The position numbers were made by a program, and so were the translations under genes. The notes beneath the pieces were generated by a model. It did no database searches, had not been told where the DNA came from, and saw only the letters and a list, made by a program, of their open reading frames with translations. A stretch of 64,000 bases of DNA. Origin: Pseudomonas sp. AN-1 (lineage in GTDB: Bacteria; Pseudomonadota; Gammaproteobacteria; Pseudomonadales; Pseudomonadaceae). Shown piece by piece: positions 1-10,218 of the stretch. Position 1 is the first letter of the stretch. Every line of letters starts with the position of its first letter. The stretch spans positions 2,108,001-2,172,000 of the forward strand of contig NZ_CP139195.1 in NCBI RefSeq assembly GCF_034057115.1, given 5' to 3'.

Positions 1-915
<915 letters not shown>

Positions 916-947
916 CTACGCCAAAGCCCCCTTGCCGGGCGACCCGG

Positions 948-1922
948 TCACTCGCGCTCGCCGGCGCCCGCGGGCATCTCGGCGGCGGCGCTGCGGCGCA
1001 GGTTGCGGTCCTCGCGCGGGGTGACGCCGAAGAAGTTGCGGTAGGCGCTGGAGAAGTGCGGCCCGGAGGAAAAGCCGCAGGACAGGCCGATCTGGATGAT
1101 CGAGGTGCTGGTCTGCTGCAGCAGCTGGCGCGCACGGTTCAGGCGCAGCTCCAGGTAGTACTGGCTGGGCACGCGATTGAGGAACTGCTTGAAGATGCGC
1201 TCCAGCTGGCGACGCGACACGCAGACCTGCTGGGCGATCTCGTCGGTGGTCAGCGGCTCCTCGATGTTGGCCTCCATCAGCAGCACCGCCTGGGTCAGCT
1301 TGGGGTGGGTGGCGCCCAGGCGGTTGCGCAGCGGCACGCGCTGGCGCTCGCTGCCGTCGCGGATGCGTTCGAGCACCAGCTCCTCGGCGATCGCCCCGGC
1401 CAGCTCGGCGCCGTGATCGCGCGCCAGCATCGCCAGCAGCATGTCCAGCACGGCCAGGCCGCCGCAGGCGGTCAGCCGCTCGCCGTCCCACTCGAACAGG
1501 TGGTTGCTGGCCGCCACCTGGGGGAAGCGTTCGGCGAAGTCGTCCTGCCAGCGCCAGTGCAGCGCCGCGCGATGGCCGTCGAGCAGGCCGAGCCGGGCCA
1601 GCGGATACAGGCCGGCGCCCACCGCGCCGAGCAGACTGGCGTTGCGTCCGGCCTGGCGCAGGGCGGCGTCCAGCTCGTCATCCGGAGCGGGAACCTCTTC
1701 GGCGAGCAGGAACAGGCGCTGTCCGGCCTGCAGCTGGCCGCGCCAGGGCTGGCCGGGCAGCGGCCAGGCGCCGGCCACCGGCGGCGCGGCCTGCAGGTAG
1801 CTGACCTGGTAGCCCGCCTCGGGATGCAGGCGGGCGGCCAGCTGCAGGACCTCGTCGACCAGGGTCAGGGTGAGCGGACGGACGTCCGGCCAGTAGAGAA
1901 AGGCGAGCTGTATGGGAGTCAT
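948..1922 (-). CDS. argR: AraC-family arginine regulator ArgR
   Basis: Transcription factor of 324 residues with an N-terminal DJ-1/PfpI-like (class I amidotransferase fold) ligand domain, about residues 1-190, and a C-terminal AraC DNA-binding domain. The first helix-turn-helix contains TTDEIAQQVCVSRRQLERIF and the second GLSCGFSSGPHFSSAYRNFF. In P. aeruginosa the orthologue senses arginine, activates the aru catabolic operon and represses biosynthetic genes. It lies upstream of aruC on the same strand with 206 bases between. In P. aeruginosa, as I recall, argR ends the aotJQMOP transport operon; here mqo precedes it instead, so it probably has its own promoter. Confidence 0.92.
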   Translation of the reverse strand: MTPIQLAFLYWPDVRPLTLTLVDEVLQLAARLHPEAGYQVSYLQAAPPVAGAWPLPGQPWRGQLQAGQRLFLLAEEVPAPDDELDAALRQAGRNASLLGAVGAGLYPLARLGLLDGHRAALHWRWQDDFAERFPQVAASNHLFEWDGERLTACGGLAVLDMLLAMLARDHGAELAGAIAEELVLERIRDGSERQRVPLRNRLGATHPKLTQAVLLMEANIEEPLTTDEIAQQVCVSRRQLERIFKQFLNRVPSQYYLELRLNRARQLLQQTSTSIIQIGLSCGFSSGPHFSSAYRNFFGVTPREDRNLRRSAAAEMPAGAGERE

Positions 1923-2006
1923 GGACGGCAGTCTGGCCGGATTGCAGGCGCAAGGCTAGGCGGACGTTGTGGGCGGGCCGGCAATTTAACCGCTATCGCC
2001 GAAAAA

Positions 2007-2023
2007 TGCACCAAAAAGGAGCA
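2007..2023. promoter_or_regulatory. NtrC-like inverted repeat upstream of argR
   Basis: TGCACC-AAAAA-GGAGCA matches the NtrC enhancer consensus TGCACC-N5-GGTGCA with one mismatch in the right half. It lies 85-101 bases before the argR start. No matching sigma-54 promoter (GG-N10-GC) was found beside it, so the assignment rests on the motif alone. Confidence 0.3.
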
Positions 2024-2151
2024 CAAAACTCGTCCGGACGGAGCCGCCCGCCTCCATCCTCCCCGCCAGCCCCGGACCGGCACCGCCGCCGGCCACGGGG
2101 GCGCCCCAGCGGCGGCCGTCGCCCTGCGCCCGTGGCAGGCCACCAAACGCA

Positions 2152-2196
2152 AACGCCGCGGCAGAACGCCCCTTGCGGGGCTTCTGACGCGGCGTT
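2152..2196 (-). terminator. Long hairpin downstream of mqo
   Basis: AACGCCGCG (2152-2160) pairs with CGCGGCGTT (2188-2196). Inside it CAGAA pairs with TTCTG and GCCCC with GGGGC around a TTGC loop, giving 19 pairs with small bulges. On the minus strand it is followed by a T-containing stretch without a strong U run, so it may act partly as an RNA-stabilising or Rho-assisted end. Confidence 0.5.
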
Positions 2197-2200
2197 GTCG

Positions 2201-2223
2201 CCCGCCGCAGCGCGTGCGGCGGG
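2201..2223 (-). terminator. Second hairpin between mqo stop and 2196
   Basis: A perfect 9-bp stem, CCCGCCGCA with TGCGGCGGG around GCGCG, starts 12 bases after the mqo stop. There is no U tract. It works, if at all, together with the larger hairpin next to it. Confidence 0.35.
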
Positions 2224-2235
2224 ACCGGGCGCGGA

Positions 2236-3738
2236 TCAGCTCGGCTGCTGCAGCTCGAGGACGTCGCTGGTGCGCGCGCGCACGCGGCGCAGCAGCTCGC
2301 CATCGGTCTCCAGGGCCTTCTCGCTGGCCTCGAAGATCTTGCCCAGGCGCTCCTGCCAGGCGGCGCTCTTGTACTGCTCGGGGAAGCAGCGCTCAATCAC
2401 TTCCAGCATGACCGACACCGACACCGAGGCGCCCGGCGAGGCGCCCAGCAGCGCGGCGATGGAGCCGTCGGCAGCGGCGACGATCTCGGTACCGAACTGC
2501 AGGATGCCGCCCTTCTTGGCGTCCTTCTTGATGATCTGCACGCGCTGGCCGGCGATCTCCAGGCGCCAGTCTTCCTTCTTGGCGTCCGGGAAGAACTTGC
2601 GCAGGGCGTCGAGGCGCTGATCCTCGGACTGCAGCACTTCCTTGATCAGGTACTTGGTCAGGTCCATGTTGTCGCGCGCCACGGCCAGCATCGGACCGAT
2701 GTTGTTCGGGCGGATCGACAGCGGCAGGTCGAGGAACGAGCCGGTCTTGAGGAACTTGGTGGAGAAGCCGGCGAACGGTCCGAACAGCAGCGACTTGCCG
2801 CCGTCGACCACGCGGGTGTCCAGGTGCGGCACGGACATGGGCGGCGCGCCGATGTCGGCCTGGCTGTAGACCTTGGCCTGGTGCTGCCTGACGATTTCCG
2901 GATTGTCGCAGCGCAGCCACTGGCCGCTGACCGGGAAGCCGCCGAAGCCCTTGCCTTCCTCGATGCCGGACTTCTGCAGCAGGGTCAGCGCGGCGCCGCC
3001 GGCGCCGAGGAACACGAAGCGCGCGGTCACCTCGCGGCTGCCGCCACGGGCCAGGTCGTCGACCGACAGGCGCCAGCGGCCGTCGGCGTCGCGACGCACG
3101 TCGCTGACCTTCTGGTTGTAGAGGACCTTGCAGCCCTGGCTCTGCTCGAGGTGCTGGAGGAGCTTGCGGGTCAGCGCACCGAAGTTGACGTCGGTGCCGC
3201 CCATGGCGCGGGTGGCCGCCAGCGGCTCGTCACTGGTGCGGCCCTGCATCAGCAGCGGCGCCCACTCGCCGATGACCTTGCGGTCCTCGGTGTACTCGAG
3301 GTCGTCACGGAAGCAGTGATGGGCCTTCATCGCCTCGAAGCGCTTGCGCAGGAAGGCGACGCCCTTCTCGCCGCGCACGAAGCTCATGTGCGGAACCGGG
3401 TTGATGAAGTCCTTCGGCGACTTGAAGTAACCCTGCTCGACCAGGTAGGCCCACAGCTGGCGGGACACCTCGAACATCGCGTTGATGCTCACGGCCTTGG
3501 CGATGCCGACCGAGCCGTCCGGACCTTCGGGGGTATAGTTCAGTTCGCAGAGTGCGGCATGGCCGGTTCCCGCGTTGTTCCACGGGAAGGAACTCTCGGC
3601 GGCCCCGGATTCGAGTTGCTCCAGGACTTCGATCTTGAGGCTCGGGTCGAGCTCTTTCAGCAGTACCGCGAGGGTCGCGCTCATGACGCCTGCCCCGACG
3701 AATACCAGATCCGGCTGATCACCACCAGTTTGCATCAT
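2236..3738 (-). CDS. mqo: Malate:quinone oxidoreductase
   Basis: FAD-dependent peripheral membrane enzyme of 500 residues that oxidises L-malate to oxaloacetate and passes electrons to the quinone pool; in pseudomonads it is the main malate oxidation step of the TCA cycle. The N-terminus carries the dinucleotide fold [13 protein letters not shown] (about residues 12-24). The family segments [20 protein letters not shown] and [11 protein letters not shown] follow. The length is normal. The start is the first of two adjacent ATG codons, preceded by CAGGAG. A palindrome overlaps the predicted -35 region upstream. Confidence 0.93.
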   Translation of the reverse strand: MMQTGGDQPDLVFVGAGVMSATLAVLLKELDPSLKIEVLEQLESGAAESSFPWNNAGTGHAALCELNYTPEGPDGSVGIAKAVSINAMFEVSRQLWAYLVEQGYFKSPKDFINPVPHMSFVRGEKGVAFLRKRFEAMKAHHCFRDDLEYTEDRKVIGEWAPLLMQGRTSDEPLAATRAMGGTDVNFGALTRKLLQHLEQSQGCKVLYNQKVSDVRRDADGRWRLSVDDLARGGSREVTARFVFLGAGGAALTLLQKSGIEEGKGFGGFPVSGQWLRCDNPEIVRQHQAKVYSQADIGAPPMSVPHLDTRVVDGGKSLLFGPFAGFSTKFLKTGSFLDLPLSIRPNNIGPMLAVARDNMDLTKYLIKEVLQSEDQRLDALRKFFPDAKKEDWRLEIAGQRVQIIKKDAKKGGILQFGTEIVAAADGSIAALLGASPGASVSVSVMLEVIERCFPEQYKSAAWQERLGKIFEASEKALETDGELLRRVRARTSDVLELQQPS

Positions 3739-4088
3739 TCATGCTCCTGAGACACAGGTTCCGCATTTTACCGCGGATCGTCTACAGAACGTACTGTAGC
3801 CCGTCCGACAAAAGTACTACACGCTCCCCGGAAGACCCCGGGCAAGGGGGCAGGCGAAGGCGGCGCAATGCTAACGATGTGCGTCGCGCAGCGCCAGTGG
3901 CAGCTTTGGTTTACGCCAAAAATCCGTCTGAGGCAGGGATTTGCGTCAACGCGGCACCAACAGGCGCCGCCCCGGCACTGGCGGTAGGACACGCCGCCCG
4001 GGCACTACAGCAGGCGGACGGACGGCAGGCCGGGCAGGCGGCGCCGACGCGGATTGTCGACACCCTGCCCCGCCGCGCCCGCCGGCGG
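3739..4088. other. Intergenic region upstream of mqo
   Basis: This 350-base gap holds the mqo promoter and operator at its left end (3765-3799). The remainder is GC-rich with scattered self-complementary stretches, and I see no convincing gene in it. It also lies downstream of the ABM-domain gene, for which I find no clear terminator. Confidence 0.5.
3765..3799 (-). promoter_or_regulatory. mqo promoter with palindromic operator
   Basis: A minus-strand TAAAAT -10 hexamer lies at 3765-3770, about 27 bases before the ATG. Seventeen bases upstream, where a -35 should be, sits the N6 core of CTACAG-AACGTA-CTGTAG (3782-3799). The inverted repeat therefore straddles the -35 position. This suits a dimeric regulator, either a repressor or an activator at a weak -35; its identity is unknown. 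Confidence 0.45.
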
Positions 4089-4394
4089 TTACAGCACCGA
4101 CTCGAACAGTTCCAGCTGCGGCGGGCCGAGGTAGATCTCGCGCGGGCTCTTGCCGGCGTTGGCGTGGGCCTTGCGGAACGACTCGGAGTGGGTCCAGGCC
4201 TCGAAGGCCGCGGCCGACTCCCACTCGGAATAGGAGGAGAACAGGGTGTACTCCTCGGTCTGCGGCCCCTTGAGCAGGTGGAAGCGCAGGAAGCCGGGCA
4301 CCTCGTCGAGGTAGCTCTCGCGCTGGCGCCAGTGCTCGACGAAGGTCTCCTCGTGGCCGCGGGCGATCTTGAAGCGGTTCATGGCAAGGAACAT
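4089..4394 (-). CDS. Antibiotic-biosynthesis-monooxygenase (ABM) fold protein
   Basis: Small protein of 101 residues with the dimeric ferredoxin-like ABM fold shared by IsdG/HmoB haem-degrading enzymes and small monooxygenases. The N-terminal MNRFKIARGHEETF and the SEWESAAAFEAWTHSESFRK segment (aromatic-rich helix) are typical. Substrate and reaction cannot be read from the sequence. I chose the ATG at 4394 because GGAG lies 8 bases before it; an in-frame GTG three codons earlier overlaps that ribosome site. It is separate from the upstream ABC transporter gene (41 bases). Confidence 0.75.
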   Translation of the reverse strand: MFLAMNRFKIARGHEETFVEHWRQRESYLDEVPGFLRFHLLKGPQTEEYTLFSSYSEWESAAAFEAWTHSESFRKAHANAGKSPREIYLGPPQLELFESVL

Positions 4395-4435
4395 GGGTGG
4401 CACTCCGGTGGTCGGGAAGCGGCCATTCTAGCCGG

Positions 4436-6229
4436 CTAGTGCTGCAGATGGCCGTACAGGCGCGCATACAGGCCGCCCTCGGCGATCAGTTGCTGGTGCT
4501 CGCCCTGCTCGGCGATGCGCCCGCCGTCGAACACCAGCACGCGGTCGGCCTGCTTCACCGCCGACAGGCGGTGGGCGATGATCAGCGTGGTGCGCCCCTT
4601 GAGGAAGCTGCCCAGCGCCTGGTGCAGGGCGTACTCGGTGGCGGCGTCCAGCGCCGAGGTGGCCTCGTCGAGGATCACCACCTTGGGTTCGGCGAGGATC
4701 ATCCGCGCGATGGCCAGGCGCTGGCGCTGGCCGCCGGAGAGGCGCACGCCGGAGCGGCCGACCACGCTGTCCAGGCCCTGCGGCAGGGCGCGCACCGTGT
4801 CGGCCAGTTGGGCGATCCCCAGGGCGCGCCAGCAGTCGGCCTCGCTGCAGTCGCGGCCCATGCTCAGGTTGGCGCGCACCGTGTCGTTGAACAGCGCCGG
4901 ATGCTGCAGCACCACCGCCACCTGCTCGCGCACCCGCTCCAGGCCGATCTCCTCGAGGGTCGCGCCGCCGAAGCGGATGCTCCCGGCCTGCGGCGTGTAG
5001 AGGCCGAGCAGCAACTGCACCAGGGTGCTCTTGCCACCGCCCGAGGCGCCGACGATGGCCACCTTCTCGCCCGCCGCGATGGAGAGGTCGAGGCCGTCGA
5101 GCACCGGCTCGTCGCGGTAGGCGAAGCGCAGGCCGCGCACCTCGATGCCCAGCGTGGTCTGCCCGGCGAAGGGATCGACGCCGCCGGGATGCTGCGGCTC
5201 GTCGGCGCGGGCGAGCAGCTCGTTGATCCGGCTCAGCGCGCCGCCGGCGGCGTAGTAGGCGTACTGCAGGCCGAGCAGCTGCTCGACCGGGCCGATCATG
5301 AACCACAGGTAGCTGAACACCGCGAGCATCTGGCCAATCGACAGGTCGGAGAACAGCACGGTGAGCATAGCGGCGGCGCGGAACACGTCGATGCCGAACT
5401 GGAACAGCAGGCCGCTGGCGCGGCTGGCGGCGTCGCTCTTCCACAGCGAGGCCACCGCGTAGTCGCGCACCTCGCGGGCGCGGCCGCCGAGGCGGCCGAG
5501 GAAGAAGCCCTGGCGGTTGCCGGCGCGGATCTCCTGGATCGCCTCGAGGGTCTCGCCGAGCGCCTGGGTGAAGCGCGCGGTGCTGTCGTTCTCCAGCTTC
5601 TTCAGGTGCTTGACCTTCTTGCCGAGCAGCACGGTGGCGTAGATCACCAGCGGGTTGAACAGCAGGATCAGCAGCGCCAGCTGCCAGTGCATCCAGATCA
5701 GGATCGCCGAGGTGCCGGCCAGGCTCAGCAGCGCCACCAGGAAGCGGCTCAGGGTGTCGCCGACGAACTTGTCGAGGGTGTCCAGGTCGGTGACCAGGTG
5801 CGCGGTCACCGTGCCGCTGCCGAGGCTCTCGTACTCGCCGAGGGAGATGCGCTTGAGGCGCTCGATCAGGCGCAGGCGCAGGCGGTACACCACGTCCTTG
5901 GACAGCCCGGCGAACAGCCGGGCCTGCAGCACGTTGAGCGCCAGCGCGGCGCCGCGCAGCAGCAGGGTCACCAGCAGCATCAGGCCGATGTAGCCGGCCG
6001 CCTGCTGCCAGGCCGCCGGCAGGAAACGGTCCATCACCCGCAGCGCGGCATCGCCCTGCCCCAGCAGCACCTCGTCGACCAGCAGCGGCAGCAGCAGCGG
6101 GATGGGCACGCTGCACAGGGTGGCCAGCACCGCCAGCAGGTTGGCGAGCAGCAGGGGACGGCGATGGCGCAGGGCCAGGCGGCGGATCTCCGCCCAGCCC
6201 AGCCGGTCGCCGCCGGCCGGCTCAGCCAC
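4436..6229 (-). CDS. ABC exporter, fused permease and ATPase (MsbA/multidrug type)
   Basis: Half-size ABC exporter of 597 residues. The N-terminal six-helix membrane domain covers about residues 25-310. The C-terminal ATPase has Walker A GASGGGKST, signature LSGGQRQRLAIAR, Walker B VVILDEATSALD and the H-loop IIAHRLS. It should work as a homodimer exporting lipids or hydrophobic compounds, but the substrate is unknown. It begins with GTG and overlaps the stop of the DsbA-like gene by 8 bases, so the two are translationally coupled. Loss of CxxC-protein function could affect its assembly, but that is only inference from context. Confidence 0.85.
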   Translation of the reverse strand: MAEPAGGDRLGWAEIRRLALRHRRPLLLANLLAVLATLCSVPIPLLLPLLVDEVLLGQGDAALRVMDRFLPAAWQQAAGYIGLMLLVTLLLRGAALALNVLQARLFAGLSKDVVYRLRLRLIERLKRISLGEYESLGSGTVTAHLVTDLDTLDKFVGDTLSRFLVALLSLAGTSAILIWMHWQLALLILLFNPLVIYATVLLGKKVKHLKKLENDSTARFTQALGETLEAIQEIRAGNRQGFFLGRLGGRAREVRDYAVASLWKSDAASRASGLLFQFGIDVFRAAAMLTVLFSDLSIGQMLAVFSYLWFMIGPVEQLLGLQYAYYAAGGALSRINELLARADEPQHPGGVDPFAGQTTLGIEVRGLRFAYRDEPVLDGLDLSIAAGEKVAIVGASGGGKSTLVQLLLGLYTPQAGSIRFGGATLEEIGLERVREQVAVVLQHPALFNDTVRANLSMGRDCSEADCWRALGIAQLADTVRALPQGLDSVVGRSGVRLSGGQRQRLAIARMILAEPKVVILDEATSALDAATEYALHQALGSFLKGRTTLIIAHRLSAVKQADRVLVFDGGRIAEQGEHQQLIAEGGLYARLYGHLQH

Positions 6230-6857
6230 GGGCGCGACGCTCCAGCCAGCGGCCGAGCAGCGGCGCCAGGGCGTCCAGCGGCTGGTAGCCGTTGGTCAGC
6301 AGCGCCAGCTGGCCGTTGCGCTCGGCCAGCAGGGTGGGAAAGCCGGCGATGCCGAGGTTCTGCACCCGCTCGAAATCGGCCTGGGTCGCCGCACGCTGGG
6401 CCGGGCTGTCGAAGGCCGCGGCGAAGGCGGACCGCGGCACGCCGACCGCCTCGGCCAGCTCGACCAGCAGCGCCGGCCGGGTGACGTCGCGGCCCTCGAC
6501 GTAGAACGCCTGCTGGATCGCCCGCACCAGCGGCCAGACCTTGTCCGGCGCCAGGCTGCGCACCGCCACCAGGGCGCGGCTGGCCGGCTCGGTGTCGTAG
6601 ACGAAGCCATCCGGCAGGGCATCCTCGAAGCGGAACGCCTGGCCGGTACGCTCGGCCACCGCGCGCCAGTGCCGAAGGATGTAGTCGCGGGTGCCGCCGT
6701 CCAGCGCCTGCGCGTTGCCCGGGCGCAGGCCGCCGGCGACCAGGTGCAGGGCCATGCCGGCTTTCTGGGCCTGGGCGGCCAGGGCGTCGAACACCGGGGC
6801 GAAGCCCCAGCACCAGGAACACATGGGGTCCATCACATAGAGCAGGCGGGCGTTCAT
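6222..6857 (-). CDS. DsbA-family (FrnE-like) thiol oxidoreductase
   Basis: Thioredoxin-fold protein of 211 residues with an inserted helical domain. The active site is C13-S-W-C16 in MDPMCSWCWGF, and the cis-proline loop is GIAGFPTLL near residue 178. No signal peptide is visible, so this is probably a cytoplasmic FrnE-like dithiol-disulfide enzyme rather than periplasmic DsbA. The ATG at 6857 has AGGAG seven bases upstream; a longer in-frame start gives an implausible Pro/Arg-rich extension. It is the first gene of a two-gene unit with the ABC exporter. Confidence 0.8.
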   Translation of the reverse strand: MNARLLYVMDPMCSWCWGFAPVFDALAAQAQKAGMALHLVAGGLRPGNAQALDGGTRDYILRHWRAVAERTGQAFRFEDALPDGFVYDTEPASRALVAVRSLAPDKVWPLVRAIQQAFYVEGRDVTRPALLVELAEAVGVPRSAFAAAFDSPAQRAATQADFERVQNLGIAGFPTLLAERNGQLALLTNGYQPLDALAPLLGRWLERRARG

Positions 6858-7044
6858 CCGGGCTCCTGTTGGCCGGGCAGGCGCCGGCCGGTGGGGGTGC
6901 GCCCTGCGCACCGGGGTCAAATACGGGCCCTGCGGCCCGGGGGATTCGACGGGCACGACCCGGCCCCCGGCAGACTCCCTTGCTCAGAGGTTGGCGCAGT
7001 CCGCCGGGCTTGTCGAACAGCCGGCGGCGCGGCGGGCCGGCGAC

Positions 7045-7356
7045 TCAGTGGCGGTCGTGCTTGCTGCCGCCCAGGCAGGCCGGCGAGTCCGGCGCCACGC
7101 CCAGCGCGGCCCACTCCTCGGGGGTGTAGGTATGCTGGGCCAGCGCGTGGAACTGCGGCATCAGCTCGGCGAGCGCGGCATACACCTTCTGGTGGCGCTG
7201 CACCGGGCGCAGGCCGGTGAAGGCGTCGCTGACCACCACCGCCTTGAAGTGGCTCTCCTGGCCGCGGCTGTGCATGTGGCTCTCGTTGACCACCTCCAGG
7301 TGCTGCGGTGCGAAGGCGGCGGCGAGCGCCTGGCTGATCTGTTCCTGCATCGACAT
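7045..7356 (-). CDS. BolA family protein
   Basis: BolA-type protein of 103 residues, a partner of monothiol glutaredoxins in Fe-S handling and stress responses. The family core [20 protein letters not shown] with its conserved His and the later [13 protein letters not shown] are intact. The start is the ATG at 7356 (Met-Ser-Met), with GGAG at proper spacing; an in-frame TTG upstream lacks a ribosome site. It is divergent from fumC, the two starts being 167 bases apart. The tail [13 protein letters not shown] is a variable, His-containing end. Confidence 0.85.
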   Translation of the reverse strand: MSMQEQISQALAAAFAPQHLEVVNESHMHSRGQESHFKAVVVSDAFTGLRPVQRHQKVYAALAELMPQFHALAQHTYTPEEWAALGVAPDSPACLGGSKHDRH

Positions 7357-7523
7357 GGGAATGCTCCGCAATGGTTTCGGGCGACGCCCGGGAATGCCGC
7401 CATTTTCCGCGCATCGCCCGGCCCGCTCAAGCGCAGGACTGTCGCAGCGGCTGGACGGACGGAGCGCCCCGCGGACAGTGGCCGCCTAGACTGAGGGAGC
7501 CGAGCCACCGCGGAGACCAGCCG

Positions 7524-8918
<1,395 letters not shown>

Positions 8919-8921
8919 GGC

Positions 8922-9860
8922 TCAGCCCCGGCGGCGCCCGGCGAGCAGCGACGGCGCCAGCGCCACCAGCGCCGAGCCGCCGGCCACCAGCAGCGCGCCG
9001 CCGTAGGCCAGCAGGTTGAGCTTCTCGGCCGGCACCAGCGCCGGCCACAGGCTGGCGGCCGCGGCTACCGCGCCGAGGGTGACCAGCGGGGTCAGCGACA
9101 GGGTGGCGCTGACCCGCGACGCCTCCCAGTGGGCCAGCGCCTCGGCGAAGGCGCCGTAGGCCACCAGGGTGTTCAGGCAGCAGGCCAGCAGCAGCCAGGC
9201 CTGCAGCGGGCTCAGCGCCAGCAGCTGGGCCGGCTGGGCCCAGGGCGTCAGCAGCGCCGCGCAGGCCAGGTAGATGACCATCATGATCTGCGCCGAACTC
9301 CACTGGGTCAGCAGCTGCTTCTGCGCCAGACCGTAGAACACCCAGACCAGCGCCGCGGCCAGCACGGTGAGCACGCCGAGGGTGTAGTCGCCGAGGGAGC
9401 CGAACAGCTCGCCCAGGCGCTGGTTGAAGAACAGCCCGAAGCCCAGCAGCAGCACGGCCAGCCCCACGCCCTGGACGCGGCCGAAGGACTCGCGGAACAC
9501 CAGCAGGCTGGCCAGCAGCAGCATGATCGGCGCGGTCTGGATCAGCAGCTGGGTGGTGCCGGCGCTGAGGCGCTCGAGGCCCAGCAGGTAGAGCACGTAG
9601 TTGGCGGTCAGCCCGCCGATGGCCAGCGCCAGCAGGGCGCCGCCACGCCGCCCCAGCGGGCGCAGCGACGGCAGCCGGCGCGTGGCGCCGAGCCAGGCCA
9701 GCAGGATCAGCCCCGAGCTGGCCAGGCGGTACCAGGTGACGGTGACCGGGTCCATCGCCTGCAGCACCTGCTTGAGCTGGATCGGCAGGATGCCCCAGAG
9801 CACCACGGTGATCAGGGACAGGAACAGGCCGTACAGCCAGCGGCCACTGGAAACATGCAT
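8922..9860 (-). CDS. EamA/DMT-superfamily transporter
   Basis: Inner-membrane protein of 312 residues with ten predicted transmembrane helices arranged as two EamA repeats. The first covers about residues 10-140 and the second 155-300. RhaT/RarD-like permeases of this family export metabolites or amino acids; the substrate cannot be assigned. The cytoplasmic tail is short and basic (LAGRRRG). It is convergent with fumC and separated from the DUF6316-type gene by about 150 bases. Confidence 0.8.
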   Translation of the reverse strand: MHVSSGRWLYGLFLSLITVVLWGILPIQLKQVLQAMDPVTVTWYRLASSGLILLAWLGATRRLPSLRPLGRRGGALLALAIGGLTANYVLYLLGLERLSAGTTQLLIQTAPIMLLLASLLVFRESFGRVQGVGLAVLLLGFGLFFNQRLGELFGSLGDYTLGVLTVLAAALVWVFYGLAQKQLLTQWSSAQIMMVIYLACAALLTPWAQPAQLLALSPLQAWLLLACCLNTLVAYGAFAEALAHWEASRVSATLSLTPLVTLGAVAAAASLWPALVPAEKLNLLAYGGALLVAGGSALVALAPSLLAGRRRG

Positions 9861-10013
9861 GGGAGAGTCACGCCGGGCAGGATGGGGAGGCGCCGCATTC
9901 TAGACCTGGCGCGCTCCGGGCGACAGCCGGCGGCGCCACCGGTCGCCTGCGGGCGCCACGCCGCCTGCAGCGACTAGACTTAACGAGTCCACACCCCTGC
10001 GGGAGAGTTCGTG

Positions 10014-10208
10014 ATGATCGGCAAGCGACAGCAGGATATGGCCCCCGGCAGCTACTACCGCACGGATCGCATCAGCGCTGTCAACGGTCAGTATTTCTTC
10101 GCCACCCGCGAAGGTACGCTGGAAGGCCCCTTCTACACCCGCGTCGACGCTCAGCAGGCAGCCAACCGCTACGTAGTCCACATGAGCAACCTGCAGCGCA
10201 GGCACTGA
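10014..10208 (+). CDS. Small conserved pseudomonad protein (DUF6316-like)
   Basis: Protein of 64 residues with no signal peptide or membrane segment. The core DRISAVNGQYFFATREGTLE followed by GPFYTRVDAQQAANRYV resembles short DUF6316-type proteins common in Pseudomonas; no function is known. The ATG at 10014 has GGGAGAG six bases upstream, while the preceding GTG is too close to it. A stretch GACTTAACGAGTC lies just before the ribosome site. The gene converges on pap with a 10-base gap. Confidence 0.6.
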   Translation: MIGKRQQDMAPGSYYRTDRISAVNGQYFFATREGTLEGPFYTRVDAQQAANRYVVHMSNLQRRH

Positions 10209-10218
10209 GGCCGGCGGC

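Larger units (their letters stand above)
1923..2235. other. Intergenic region between argR and mqo
   Basis: This 313-base gap holds the argR leader, a near-palindromic NtrC-like element (2007-2023) and two strong hairpins just downstream of mqo (2152-2196 and 2201-2223). I see no convincing open reading frame and no clear -24/-12 or -35/-10 pair for argR. Confidence 0.5.

Noticed and set aside
2007-2040. Sigma-54 promoter for argR
   Set aside because: The best GG...GC pair has 11 instead of 10 bases between; the NtrC-like site alone is reported.
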